A DNA stretch of 64,000 bases from Apium graveolens (GCF_009905375.1 NC_133657.1:60371227-60435226); one strand, 5' to 3'. Shown: positions 32,901-44,101, counted from the stretch's first letter. A program made the numbers and translations. Notes: generated by a model from the letters alone, not told the origin.

Positions 32901-34032
32901 CTCCATCTTCATTCAACAATGTAGATATCTTATTCATTTTGCGCCTTGTTTTTGTAGCAGTATGAAAGTACTTACTGTTACAGTCACCCTCCTTTAGCCA
33001 TAGTTGTTTACACCTTTGACGCCAGAAAATCTCCTGCTCACTGTATATTTCTGTTAACTTTTTAGCATTTTCCTGATACAACTTTATTGAATGACTGTCT
33101 TTTCTTCCTTTCGTAAACTGCATAATCTTTTTACATTGCTGGATCCTACTTCTGAAACTTCCCGTTATTTCCTTCCCCCATTTTTCTAACACCTCCGAAG
33201 TGAAACTGATTTTTTCAGCAAGCGACTTTCCTACATTCAACTGCCATGATTCCTGAACAATCTTACCACACATAGGGTCTCTCAGCCAGGCGTTCTCAAA
33301 CCGAAATCTTTTCACTTTAATTGAGTGAGAGCTTGTGAACGGCACAAGAAGAATGGGACTGTGATCAGACGTGGATATTTTCATGTTAACCAGCTTAGCA
33401 TCTTGGAACTGGTTTATAAAGCTGTCCGAGACTAAAGCTCTATCAAGTCTGATTTCCATCCAGTCATCCGTACCATAGCCCCTCTCCCAGGTGTATGGAT
33501 ATCCCTCTATTTCTAGATCGTGCAGACCACAATCTTCAATACATTTTTGAAAACCTTGAATAAGCCATGTCGGATACGGGCGACCTCCACGCTTATCATC
33601 TTGTCTAATAATATTATTCATGTCTCCTATTAACACCCAAGGAAGAGAGTATTGACCATATAACCTGCAGATTAGGTCCCATGTTTCCTTTCGTTTAGAT
33701 CGATCAGGCTCCCCATATAGACCCGTTAATCTGTATTTGCTCCATCCTCTAGTCTCAATGATTGCGTCAATATGATTTTTGCTGTAAGAAAGCACTGTAA
33801 CTTCTTGCTGATTTCTCCAAAGAAGGGATAACCCTCCACTATGACCTTGAGATTCAACCGTGAAAGCTCCTTCAAATCCTACAATATTTTTTATTTTTTC
33901 GACTCTATCTTTTTTACACAAAATCTCACTAAGGAAAACAAAGTCTGGGTTCTTTTGGAGTATGGACTCCTTAAGGAATTGTAAAGCCCATGGGGTCCCA
34001 AGCCCATGGCAATTCCAACTCAACGTACTCAT
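29953..34032 (-). CDS. LINE ORF2: endonuclease, reverse transcriptase, RNase H
   Basis: An open frame of 1359 codons, ATG at 34032-34030. Residues 1 to about 230 are an AP-type endonuclease (LSWNCHGLG, GHSGGLSLLW, IGDMNNI, LDRALVS, SDHSPI) that would nick the target. The RT follows from about residue 470: IILIPKKQDP, LRPISLCNVAYKVVSKVLA, FIPGRLISDN, LDMSKAYDRVEWDFL, IRQGDPLSSYLF and the catalytic FADD. A zf-RVT region holds CPVCNIAGETTVHVLIAC. RNase H is C-terminal: NTDAALF, ELAEAIGIREAL and ESDCLGA give the D-E-D acidic residues. All expected motifs are present and uninterrupted. The start overlaps the ORF1 stop (ATGA). Confidence 0.95.
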   Translation of the reverse strand: MSTLSWNCHGLGTPWALQFLKESILQKNPDFVFLSEILCKKDRVEKIKNIVGFEGAFTVESQGHSGGLSLLWRNQQEVTVLSYSKNHIDAIIETRGWSKYRLTGLYGEPDRSKRKETWDLICRLYGQYSLPWVLIGDMNNIIRQDDKRGGRPYPTWLIQGFQKCIEDCGLHDLEIEGYPYTWERGYGTDDWMEIRLDRALVSDSFINQFQDAKLVNMKISTSDHSPILLVPFTSSHSIKVKRFRFENAWLRDPMCGKIVQESWQLNVGKSLAEKISFTSEVLEKWGKEITGSFRSRIQQCKKIMQFTKGRKDSHSIKLYQENAKKLTEIYSEQEIFWRQRCKQLWLKEGDCNSKYFHTATKTRRKMNKISTLLNEDGESVGWGTGLEETMVNYFSNLFSASNTEWAEVINCVSKRVNEDQNLIMLEPVQSKEVKSALFSMHPDKSPGPDGMSPGFYQKYWQVVGTDIVSLTQQFFSTGKFDSNLTDTNIILIPKKQDPTSMSDLRPISLCNVAYKVVSKVLANRLKQILNGVISDTQSAFIPGRLISDNIMISYEVMHYMKRKVAGKTGWMALKLDMSKAYDRVEWDFLKAMLEKLGFDRKLIDLFMECVTSVKYKITHSGIEFGAIVPSRGIRQGDPLSSYLFLVCMEGLTALIRDNERRGCLTGIKVARRAPMLSHLFFADDSFIFCKAKGDMAARVSCMLQMYEIASGQKINKEKSSIFFSANTGQEEKDLCCNALGFQEANGGTTYLGLPNAVGRNKNAIFGYLKSHMQKRVEGWDKKYLSKGGKEILLKTVSQALPTYAMSIFLLPKQICSDLENIMCKYWWRSSASKPKGIHWMSWDRMCMKKSEGGLGFRKLHDFNLALLGKQGWRLITNQESMVSKIYKARYYPNGSFLTAKLGSNPSYVWRSVLESQEMLKAGVARRVGNGTTVDIEHDPWLPCEMDPYIHTHHQALQGNKVVSLLAMDQNTWDVDLINDLFIERDANLILSIPVRRLDNDSWFWRKEKMGTYSVKSAYDVIRAGLESNLLSSNSGFWNKLWNLKIPLKVKHFIWRSISGCLPTKDALISKRVMVDDRCPVCNIAGETTVHVLIACPVAVLCWQKLGYSYDMHAYTTVADWIAEVLQHSSKNEINKIFMVAWVIWKNRNDIVWKQKGREYDQIVTSAIQVLDNWESAQDKSYDNSIGFLTQADGDVRWQQPQTGTIKVNTDAALFEHTNSYSFAMVARDHSGSMLGALSSCRQGSINPELAEAIGIREALSWVKSKDWPTVIIESDCLGAIQAIRCSSVNLSYLGRVIDECKNLLVDLRSRNVTLKFVKRSANMVAHFLARYSSSLADRSWGMGDAHPDFIHVLLKDLQV

Positions 34033-34650
34033 AATCCTTGGCGGACCCCTTTTACAAGGCCCGCCATTTTCACGTTTTTTGGCTCGTTGATACTTGTTGG
34101 GTTTCCTGGAATATCATGCTCCATGCTTATTATATCACTCTCCCTAGAGCCCAAATCCAACTCTGTATTGTTATTTATTTCGATCACTTGGTCCAGCCCA
34201 CCATCAGTCCTGCGTTTCTTGTTTTCTATAATCGTAATCCCTTTTTTAGCGGGATTTGATTGAATAGGATCATGCCTTATCTCCTCTTCATTTGAAAAAA
34301 CTGCATTCCCGCCCAACCCCCTTGCTTGATTTGTGCTATTTCCTTGATTCTCTCCCTCCTCATTTATTCCCTGATTTTGTGGCGTAAAATTCTCCATTCT
34401 GTTGCTGTTCTCCGTTTCACCTGTACGTGAATTCCGATCATCTCCATTACCGTCTCGTAACCATTTAGCTCCGATCGGTTTTGTTTGCCTTCTAAAAGGT
34501 GCACGCATCCATGAGCCGTAAGGCTTTGTGATTTCTTCTTCTGGGGTGTCAAATAAACGGCTGCAGAATTTATCTGAATGTCCCATTAAACCACAAATGA
34601 AACAGAAAGTAGGGACATTTTCATACTTGAATAGAATCCAGAACCAATAG
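34029..34650 (-). CDS. LINE ORF1, C-terminal part (5'-truncated)
   Basis: The - strand encodes FKYENVPTFCFICGLMGHSD, then KFC: a CX2CX4HX4C zinc knuckle after the end of a DUF4283-like domain. A hydrophilic, Asn- and Glu-rich tail runs to TGA at 34031-34029. The ATG at 34586 is internal to the knuckle and is not the true start. The frame stays open without a start toward about 34687, and the join with flanking DNA was not fixed. ORF1 proteins of plant LINEs bind the element RNA. Confidence 0.8.
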
Positions 34651-36109
34651 TCACTAATAAATATAAGATTAATTAAGAGTTCAACTTACGAGAACTCAAA
34701 ACCAATAGTCTATCTTTATTATTATAGAAAACATGAAACATTTAAAAATTTCTGTTTTTGAGTACACAATAATTTTATTAAATTACCCTTATTTAAAAAA
34801 TTTTATGCAAATAATTTTTGGTAAAATTAGTTTTTATTTTTCCTCTTTAAAAGAAGTAGGTTGAAACTGGAAAGTTAAAGTTGCAATTATCCATTACGTA
34901 CATTTGTATTTTTTTCACGAAATGGAAAATAAATTATAAAATGCAAAGTTTCAAAGTATGAAAGTAAAATACATAATATCTTTTTATATTAAAGAAAAAA
35001 TATTCATGTGGGCGACTCATGATCCTTCTATTTTTTTAACTTCGTACCGGAATAATTATTATCGTCAAATTTTGTAAATGGTAAGCATTACAAGTCACAC
35101 GCGACAACAGTGTATTTCTCAAAGTGTTGGATAATGAAATATATTTATAATTTTAACTTGGAATGCATAGAGTTTAGAATTATATTCTTGATATAACATC
35201 AAGTATTGTTATGATATTTTAAGTGTGTTAAATATTAAACTGGTCACTGAAATGGAGACCATATATCATTTTGTTCACCAATCTCAACAAGTTATCATTC
35301 GCAGTTACTTAAGGGGTCTAATTATCAGTTTTTTCGACTTTCGATTTTAAAAATAGGTGTAAATATATTTAAAAATTAAAAAAATAAGAAATAAAATATG
35401 GCCATTAAAATTATATGTAAGTTTTTTTCTTTGATTTTATCATGAAAAAAGACAAAAAAATGTTACTTTTATTTTTAAAAAAACTTAAGTACGAGCTTTG
35501 GTAGAAAACAAAATTTATAGTACTTAATAATTTATTTGAAATGTAGTAAAAATATTACTCGAAACATCTTATACCCAAGATTGTTTTGACTTTTTAGTGA
35601 TGAATATTTTGTAGTATTTCAATTTTTTTTCTTTTAGTCATTGATGATTCTAGTTATGATAGATATTTTGGGTAGATGTAATCTTTGAGTTCAAATTTTT
35701 TCGATACTAACTGTAGTTTGTGTAGGTCCAATATTTATGGGTGTATGATAATTGAAACTTGTTGTATTTGGAATCGACAATGTCTCCGTCCAACTTCATT
35801 GATATCGTATTAAAGTGTTCGTACAAGATTTTATATTCATGTCGACGATGTGTAGTTAACAATATATGTATGTCGCGTGAGATATATATTTGAGAATATT
35901 TTATAGTGAAGATCATGTTGATATAGGTCATACATGAATTGTTTTCTAGTATAGGAATTAATATAGCGTTATTTTAATCATTGACGACTTTTATTCATGA
36001 ATTATTGTTAAGTGGAATTTATATCCCCTTGGAGCGCTTCATATGGTTTAAGTTGTGTTCTGGACTCAAGTATTTAGTGTTTTTGATGTGTTTTGTGTTT
36101 AGTTATTAC
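34651..36109. other. AT-rich intergenic DNA
   Basis: No gene is supported; the frame at 35707-35931 has no recognisable feature. The repeated phrase aaccaatagtc occurs at 34643 and 34705, near the LINE 5' junction. The region ends at copia element C's 5' LTR. Confidence 0.4.
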
Positions 36110-37370
36110 TGAAAAGATATTTTCGATTAATTTAAAATAAAATTTAAAATTAATTTATTTTGGTATTTGCATAATTTAACATAAAATTTAAAATACGTAT
36201 ATACTCTCCAAATATGCATGAATTTAATTGACATAATCAAAAGTGAAAAATCATATCTAGAAAAATATTTTCAAAAATATTTTTTAAAATGTATTTATAT
36301 TTTAAATATAAATACAAGAAATATTCCAATTTTCTGAAATTCAAAATATTTATTTTTAAAGGAATATACTCCAAAATAATGAGATCGTAAAAGAACTATC
36401 GGAAATATGATCTTTTTTAGGCTCTCTTGGAATATTAATAACGCAACAAGTTTGAAAAAGGAAAATCAGAACTTGGATATTCTTTAGAAGGCTCGTGCTA
36501 AATTTATTTCAAAACCAGATGTTTTTAAAAGGGATAAAATATATGTCTTTCACTCCATAATTATTTATAAATATAAAGATATATTTTTACATTCTTAGAA
36601 ATTAATATTTGTTAAAGGAATATTAATATCTCATTTTATCCCCCTCCTCATATTTTTCCAAGTCATTTTCTCTCGTATCTCAAATATATTATTTATCGGA
36701 AAAATACTTTGAAATACTTAAAAATATTTCCCACACTCTCAAAATATTTTATATTTAAGGAAATATATTATAAGTATTTATTCTAGCCCAAACTGAGCCA
36801 ACAAATTCTATCTGTTTTCATAAAAAATCGTTCATATTTTATTTGGAACTGAACCCTGATTTAATCATTTTAAATCCAAATAAAATACTTCCACTTTCTA
36901 GAAAATCTTGAAACTTAAGATTTGTCACTCAAATGGTATTTTCTATGCATGGTTAAAGTTTCGTAATTTTTAAGAAAGTTTTGTCCGGGTGTGATTTTTC
37001 TGGGTGTTGACCAACACTTTGACCGAGCGTTTGACAAAGCTACCTTTGACTAAAATTGACCAAAACTTGCAGATCATTATGTTATGATATTTAGGTAATT
37101 ATCATATTTTTGGTTGTATTTATTAAAGTGTTTTTAAAGTTGTTATATTTAATGGTGTTAATTACTTAATTAATTAAGTAATTAATGATTAATTGAAAAA
37201 GCTAATAACCATTATTATATAATTAATAGTTGCTGGGATTTTTCTTATTTTTCCTATATGCAAGTTGCAAACAAACACACCTTATCCTCCATGTCATCAA
37301 TCCACGCCACTCACTTCATCCACCATTCATTTTAAATCAATCTCAACCACTCCCTTCACCTCACTCCTTC

Positions 37371-37380
37371 TATAAATAAA
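37371..37380 (+). promoter_or_regulatory. TATA box of the copia C LTR
   Basis: tataaataaa is followed by a C-rich then CT-rich leader (acacccacccccacca). It fits the start of R in a plant LTR promoter. Confidence 0.6.
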
Positions 37381-37895
37381 CACCCACCCCCACCATTTTT
37401 TACACAAGCTAACTGGGAAATTTTCAAGAAATATTCTCTCTACACACTCTCTAATATCCAAACCCAAATACTTTATCTCAAAAACCTTCTCTCTTACAAA
37501 TATATATCATATATTCAAGGTTTTTGATCTTCAAGCTTAGTTCCACCAACCAAGCTCTATCGTCCCAAGCAAAACTCATCCACACCACTTTGTTGCCTCC
37601 CGAAAGGCTTCCCAAGTTCGACCAACAAGCCAAAATCCGGCCGAACCTCCGGCGAATTTTTTCGGCGAACTTTTTCGTTCATCTCTTAAAAGTGGTAAAC
37701 CTCTTAGCTTTTGTCCGAGTCTTAACCCGACCACTCTTAATATTCATATAAGAAGCTTAGTACCACATTCTCTTCATCTCTACCAGCTCTTATATAGAAT
37801 AACTTGAAGAAAAATAAATTCGTACAAGAATTATTTTCAACAAATTATACACTTCTAGCACGAAGTGATAATTTCATACAACGCTTGGTTTATAT

Positions 37896-38260
37896 TCCTT
37901 ACTAGCACCTTTTAGTGTTTCGTGAGAATTAAATTACAAAGCTAGCATTTTATTCTTTAAACTTAAACGCACTTATTTTGGCCATATATTGATATATTTG
38001 TTATAATTATTTAATTAGACTTAAGCGACTTCCCTTACTAGCACCTTTAGTGTTTCGTGGGAAAAACTTAAGTCTTATATTATGTATATATATATACATA
38101 TTTATTATATTTAGTTAAAAGATTTAAGTGAATTCCCTTACCAGCACCTCTAGTATTTCGTGGGAAGATCTTGAAGCTTTTAAGTAAATATAAGTATATA
38201 AATAATCGTATAAGAATTAAGCGATTTCTCTTACTAGCACCTTCAGTGTTTCGTGGGAAA
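37896..38260 (+). repeat. Four-copy spaced repeat in U5 of copia C
   Basis: The ~35 bp core ttactagcacctttagtg, then tttcgtgggaa, occurs at 37896, 38033, 38134 and 38230, separated by about 60-100 bp of AT-rich DNA that is itself partly repeated (aagcga, tattatatatat). It is transcribed if the TATA at 37371 is used. Confidence 0.85.
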
Positions 38261-39309
38261 AACTTAAATCTTATATTGTATTATATATATACACATATAA
38301 ACTGTGATAATATAATTTAAACTCTGCTCTTATATATTGTGTTTAAATTACGAACCTTTTATTCTCTCGACCAAATATTCTATAAGTGCAAATAGTTAAA
38401 GAATAAGTGTAACATTCTCGATTTATAAAAGTCTACACACGACTATATTAAACGAGAAATTATTTTATCAAAGATTCGAAAGCTATAACGCTTCACCAAG
38501 GACTTGATATATCTATTACTTCAGAAATAAGATATATTATTCAAAACGAAGTAATACCAAGTATACTCTAACATTCATTTAATCTAAAAAAAGGTATACA
38601 TCGATATTCTTTAAGAATATTTGTTCGTCATCCAGTCTAGTTAAGTATATTACTAGTCCAAACTCTTTTTATCTATAACGAGTATTGTTTCGTAGATATT
38701 GTCTTCTTCATTTTGCAGTGAGGTGAAGTATAGTGAGGTGTTCTCGTTCTAAGACCCAAGTCCTAGACGTACTAACGAGAAGTTAGTAGTCTTCGCTCCG
38801 TGAGGAAGAGGAAAAACCCAAGACCAAATACTGAGTTCAAGACCGGAAAAAGTTTAGAAGGACAAATACTACACCAAGGTATCTACATCAACTTTGAAGA
38901 AATAACAGGGTGTTACTGTCTAAGATGGGTTGTGTAGGTTTGCACATTTATTTTGAGGTGGTAACCCGGGGTTACGCACCAAAACAGATATTTGTGGTGT
39001 TGTAAAGCTTCTCTGCCTACGTAAGGAGAAAAGTTATTTTAAGGGAAAAACTCGGGTCCTGGAGAGGAGCTCGGGGACTGGATATAGGGGTGAGCGAATC
39101 TATTAGAGGTTGCGCCATCGCGAACCAGGATAAATCTCTCGTGTGATATTTTCTTTCTTGTCTTTTATTTCCGCATATATAATCTGAATCGGTAAAATAT
39201 TTAAAATGGGATAAATATTTTTAAAACGCCATAATAATTTTTAAATTGGTAATTAAGGTATTCAACCCCCCTTCTAGCTTAAAATAGCCCTTTTACGGGA
39301 CCTAACAAT

Positions 39310-39321
39310 TGGTATCAGAGC
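39310..39321 (+). promoter_or_regulatory. Primer binding site of copia C, initiator Met tRNA
   Basis: TGGTATCAGAGC begins two bases after the LTR end (CCTAACA then AT). Confidence 0.9.
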
Positions 39322-39386
39322 AGTGCTTTTTAACATGTTTGTTAAGTGATTTGCAGATTTACAGGCACAACAAAAAGTGATCCGAA

Positions 39387-40514
39387 ATGGTGTATCTAAA
39401 TACCATTGGTTGTGGTGAAGGTCTATCTAGCTCTCGCCCTCCTCTATTTGACGGCACCAACTTTGCAACATGGAAAACAAGGTTTCGCATCTATGCTAGA
39501 TCTCAAGGAGTCAGAGTTTGGATGGCCATAGAAGATGAAGTTGTTATTCCTACCAAAACGGTTGATGACATCATCATCGAAAAGAAGGTTAGTGAATATA
39601 ACACAATTGAGGAAGAAAGAATGAATATAGCTGCTAAGGCAGAAATGGTACTCACAAGTGAACTTGCTGAAAAAGAATATAAAAGAGTAAATAATTGCAA
39701 GTCAGCACAAGAAATGTGGGATAAACTAGTGGTTACTTACGAAGGAACCACTGATATAAAAGATTCTCGAATTGACACTTTGATCCAAGAATATGGGAAC
39801 TTTAAAATCCAAGAAGGAGAAAATATCATCGACATGGAAATTAGATTCACTCGCATTATCGATGAACTATCTCAACTCGGAAAGTGTTATACACAAAATG
39901 AAAAGAACCGAAGAGTTCTTAAATCATTACCTCCAAGTTGGAAGGTTAAAGTAACCACAATCAAAGAAATGCACAATCTCAATGATTACAAAATAGATAA
40001 ATTATTTGGAAATCTTCGTGCATACGAAGAAGATAATTTACAAGAAAAAGTCATTCCAAAAATGGAAGACAAAAAGAAAAATATGGCTTTAAAATCTAGA
40101 CTAATAGATGAAGAAGAAAACAACGATGAATTAAACGAAGAAATCCAAAATCTCGATGAAAGTGAAATTGCTTTACTTACGAGACAACTACGTCGTGTGC
40201 TTTAAAGCAAAACTCAAAGATACGGAAAAGGCTTCCTTAAATCAAATAATCAATAAAGAGTTTTTAACTCTAATGGAAGGCCAAATTACTCTCAAAATTA
40301 CACTCCTAACTATAAGAGTAATTTTCCGTCAATGAGCTATAATAAAGGCAAAGGTATGCAAAATACTAATGTCTATAATAATAACACTCCTACTTACACT
40401 CCTCCTAAACAAAAGGAACAAAATACGGAGGAAATACAAGAGGTGTGTTACGAATGTAAACAACCCGGTCACTTTAAATAAGAATGTCCTAAACTTATAA
40501 AAGGACGATCTCTC
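39387..40514 (+). pseudogene. gag of copia C
   Basis: ATG at 39387 opens 272 codons: PPLFDGTNFATWKTRFRIYA, then SAQEMWDKLVVTYEGT and FTRIIDELSQLGKCYT. This is the UBN2-type copia gag core. TAA at 40203-40205 ends it early. Beyond it, in another frame, CYECKQPGHFK is followed by TAA where another knuckle residue is expected, then ECPK. The gag is therefore truncated before a damaged zinc knuckle. In an intact element the protein would package the RNA. Confidence 0.85.
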
Positions 40515-41042
40515 GTGGCCGAGAATGGGTGGGATTTAAGTGAAGATGAAGAAGCTCCGGAAGCTAGTGAAGAAATTTTGAATCTATGCTTAATGGCTAT
40601 CGGGGATGCATCTACTTCAAAGGAAATCTCCACTTCAAATCAAGAGGTTTGCCTTACTACTAAGCAAGACTTGTGGTACCTTGATAGTGGATGTTCGAGA
40701 CATATGACCGGTAATAAGTCACTTTTGAGCAACATTAAAAAGGTCACTGCTGGAAGTGTCACATTCGGAGATAGCAGTAAAGGTATCATTATTGGCATCG
40801 GTGATATCGGGAACGAGCACTTCAAGATATCCGACGTACAACTAGTCACGGGACTAAAGTACAACCGTCTCTCAATAAGTCAACTTTGCGATAATGGAAA
40901 TAAGGTAATTTTCTATCCTACTCATTGTTCTATTCTTAAGAAAGATGGAAAATTAGTCCTTACGTGTCCTCGAGACAAAAATGTCTATACATGTGACATG
41001 AGTAAGCATGTTAATATATGCCTAATCACCTGCTATAGATGA
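40515..41042 (+). pseudogene. Protease region of copia C
   Basis: The frame gives LWYLDSGCSRHMTGNKSLLS, the copia aspartic protease active site (DSG), then VTFGDSSKGIIIGIGDI and YNRLSISQLCDNGNKVIF. A TGA at 41040-41042 and a frame change separate it from the next domain, so the polyprotein is broken here. Confidence 0.85.
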
Positions 41043-41049
41043 CCCTTGG

Positions 41050-41757
41050 TTGTGGCATCGAAGATTAGGACACGCAAACATGAAGTTGATTAAAAATATA
41101 TCAACTAAAGAACATGTACGAGGAATACCAAAATTAAATCATAAAAAGGATCACATATGTGAAGTTTGTGAAATTGGCAAACAAATACGAGCCTCTCACA
41201 AAGCAAAATTTATGATATCTACCTCACGACCTCTCGAGCTTTTACACATGGATCTTATCGGTCCAGTCCCTGTACAAAGTCTCGGAGGATGTTCATATAC
41301 TTTGGTAGTTGTTGATGAATATTCACGATTTACATGGACAAAATTCCTCAAAGCCAAAAGTGATGATTTTGAATCTTTTTCTTCTCTATGCAAAAGAATT
41401 CAAAACCAACAAAATAATACCATAGTCTATATAAGAACTGATCATGATAAAGAATTTGAAAATTCAAACTTTACAAGTTTTTGTGAAACTAATGGTATCA
41501 CTCATAACTTTTCTGCTCCTTATACTCCTCAATCTAACGGAGTAGTTGAAAGGAAGAATAGAATATTACAAGAAATGGCAAATACAACGATAAATGAATA
41601 TCGCCGTCCTAAATATTTTTGGGTCAAGGCAATTCTCACTGTATGCCATATACTAAATAGAGTCTTATTAAGACCTATAATACAAAAGACTCCACATGAG
41701 CTTTATTTTGCTAAAACTCCTAAAGTTAATTACTTTAGAGTATTTGGAAGTAAATGA
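41050..41757 (+). pseudogene. Integrase of copia C
   Basis: WHRRLGHANMKLIKNI is the pre-integrase motif. CEVCEIGKQIRASH gives the zinc-binding Cys pair. The catalytic residues appear as LLHMDLIGPV (D), IRTDHDKEF (D) and NGVVERKNR (E). The frame ends in TGA at 41755-41757 where a Cys codon is usual (FGSK, stop, YIL), and the same protein continues in the next frame. Confidence 0.85.
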
Positions 41758-43228
41758 TATATCTTAAACTCCAAAGATTACCTTACAAAATTTGATCCAA
41801 AATCAAATGAAGGTATATTCCTTGGATATTCAATGAATAGCAAAGCTTATAGAGTATTTAATTTAAATTCTCTAGTGGTGGAAGAATCAATGAACATAGC
41901 TTTTGATGAATCAAAACCATCACTTAAATACAAAGATCTTGTAGACAAAGAAGATGTCACACAATACAATATTGAGAATATTATTCGACAATTCGAAAAT
42001 ATGGATTTTGGCTCATCATCCCCAACAAATCCACTAGAATTGTTAGAAACAGATATTGAACTACCTAAAGATGTTCCAAACATTAGAATTCATCCTTTGG
42101 ACAATGTTCAAGGAGACTTAAGTAAAGGAGTTCAAACGCGGTCACAAGTTCAAAACGTTGTGAATCACCTTAGTTTCCTATCACAAATAGAACCTAAGAC
42201 CGATAAAGAAGCTTTGTTAGACGAAGATTGGATCTCTGCAATGCAAGAAGAATTAACCCAATTCTCTCGTAGAAAAGTTTGGGAACTTGTCCCAAAACCC
42301 AAAAATACTTCCATAATTGGAACTAAATGGGTATTTGGAAATAAGTTAGATGAAAATGGAACTGTTGTTCGAAATAAAGCTAGACTGGTTGCACAAGGCT
42401 ATACTCAAATGAAAGGTATAGACTTTGATGAAACATATGCACCAGTAGCACGAATTGAGTCAATTTAGATGCTATTAGCTTTTGCATGTCATAAGGATTT
42501 TAAAGTATATCAAATGGATGTAAAATCTGCATTCTTAAATGGGATACTAGAAAAAGAAGTATATGTTAAACAACCTCCCGACTTTGAAGATGCAACACAT
42601 CCAGAATATGTATACAAATTATACAAAGCTCTATACGGATTAAAACAATCCCCAAGAGCCTGGTATGAAAGGTTACGCAAATTCCTGTTAGAAAATAATT
42701 TTAAAATGGGAATGGCTGATAAAACCTTATTTACAAGACAAGAAACAAATGATATCTTGCTTGTACAAATATATGTAGATGACATCATATTTGGTTCAAC
42801 AAATGATGCACTATGTAAAGAATTCTCTGACTATATGAGCAAAGAATTTGAGATGAGTATGATGGGTGAATTAAATTTCTTTTTGGCATTGCAAATAAGA
42901 CAACCTGACGAGGGCATTCATATTTCACAATCAAAATATTATAATGAAATGCTAAAGAAATTTGAAATTGAAAATTGCAAACCAATTTCCACACCTATGT
43001 CAACATCTGACAAACTAACGGAGGATTCCAAAGGAATTCCCGTTGACACTAAGATATATCGAGGAATGATTGGTAGCTTATTATATATTACAGCAAGTCG
43101 ACCCGATATACAATATAGTATTTGCAAATGTGCTAGATTTCAAGTAGCACCAAAATAATCTCACTTATCCACGGTAAAAAAGATACTGAGATATCTTAAA
43201 GGTACCACGAATTTTGGTCGTTGGTATC
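41758..43228 (+). pseudogene. Integrase end, reverse transcriptase and start of RNase H of copia C
   Basis: After [20 protein letters not shown] come the linker and [22 protein letters not shown], then TAG at 42466-42468, then YQMDVKSAFLNG, LKQSPRAWYERLRKFLLENN and catalytic YVDDIIFGSTND. YRGMIGSLLYITASRPDIQY leads into RNase H, and TAA at 43156-43158 follows. RT catalytic residues are intact, but the frame is broken. Element B interrupts the sequence directly after 43228. Confidence 0.85.
43224..43228 (+). repeat. Left target site duplication of element B
   Basis: GTATC directly before the TG of the left LTR, matched by GTATC at 55444-55448. Confidence 0.95.
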
Positions 43229-44089
43229 TGTTATAGGGAGAATTTCATATAACAGTGTTGTGGAGGTTGACAGGCGAAACAAGGATCAAGGACGGTGTTT
43301 GAAGGCGGGGAAGGTTATGTATGGTGGTGGTTAAGCTTGTATGTTGACTCCTTAAGAAAGAATAGAGTTTTTTATTATCTATCAAGTGTCGACTCATATC
43401 TCATACAAGCGCCTACATACCCTATTTATAGGGACCAAGCCTCGCATAGTTCTTGGGGAACAAGTCACATAGGCTAGGGTTAGGGTTCTCCAACCCGTGC
43501 AACCCAAGCCCATGATAAAGTCAGGCCTTCAGCCAATTAATCACGTAAATCTCGACCGGCTCCACACGCTTCCTACAATCTCGCGGCATCTCCGCGTTTC
43601 TTCCCGTAATTGTAGGAATAACCCGTGTCAGCCCCGAAACCTACGAGCAACTCAGTCATCTATGAGTCACTTTTCATGTTGCACACAAACTCCTTTGATG
43701 CGGGCCGACCTGGTTACCTCGGCCCGCACCGCCTTGATTTTCGATTAATAAATACAATATTACCTCTGTTTTCATAAGATATGTGCTCATGGGCCCAGCC
43801 CGCGTGTGGGCACCTAAGCCCAGCTCGTGCGTAGGCACCTGAGCCTACCTCGCGTGTGGACACCTAAGCCCGGCTCGCGTATGAGAGCCCAGATGGCAAG
43901 TGTGAGCCCACCTTACATGTGTGAGCCCAGCTCGTATGTCATGAGCCCAGCTCGCATGTCATGAGCACAACCCGCATGTGCTGGCTCAAGTCACATTAAT
44001 GCATGGTTCTAGACCACACACGAGAGTCCAGCTATTCAATGCACCTACAGGGACCTGTTTAGGGCCCATGACCGAAAGCGGGCATAACA
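43229..44089 (-). repeat. 3' LTR of element B (861 bp)
   Basis: Starts tgttatagggagaattt and ends gcgggcataaca on the + strand; ends pair as TGTTAT/ATAACA. On the - strand a TATA box tataaataggg sits at 43430-43440. A degenerate short repeat (gagcccagctcgcatgtcat-type) spans about 43793-43985. Confidence 0.93.
43793..43985. repeat. Degenerate short tandem repeats in the 3' LTR of B
   Basis: Units of about 20-24 bp based on gagcccagctcgcgtgtg recur with many changes. The same block is in the other LTR (about 55160-55335), so it predates the insertion. Related 'gctcgcat' words recur in the internal spacer (47700-48000). Confidence 0.75.
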
Positions 44090-44101
44090 ACTACCCCCCA
44101 A
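44090..44101 (-). promoter_or_regulatory. Polypurine tract of element B
   Basis: On the - strand tggggggtagt directly precedes the TG of the 3' LTR. It fixes the orientation of the element. Confidence 0.8.

Larger units (their letters stand above)
29911..34650 (-). mobile_element. 5'-truncated L1-like plant LINE
   Basis: The - strand carries the C-terminal part of ORF1, an intact ORF2, a 3' UTR of about 20 bases and a poly(A) tail (poly T at 29911-29932 on the + strand). The 5' end is lost in ORF1 just before its zinc knuckle, typical of incomplete target-primed reverse transcription. No convincing target duplication was found by eye. The intact ORF2 points to a young insertion. Confidence 0.9.
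36110..39307 (+). repeat. 5' LTR of copia C (3198 bp)
   Basis: Starts TGAAAAGATATTTTCGATTA and ends cgggacctaaca next to the PBS. The start block (tttggtatttgcataattta) is shared with the LTR at 62389, but the rest differs. TATA-like tataaataaa lies at 37371-37380, and a four-copy U5 repeat spans 37896-38260. The left edge rests on similarity to the 62389 LTR and on the TG, so it is less certain than the right. Confidence 0.65.
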
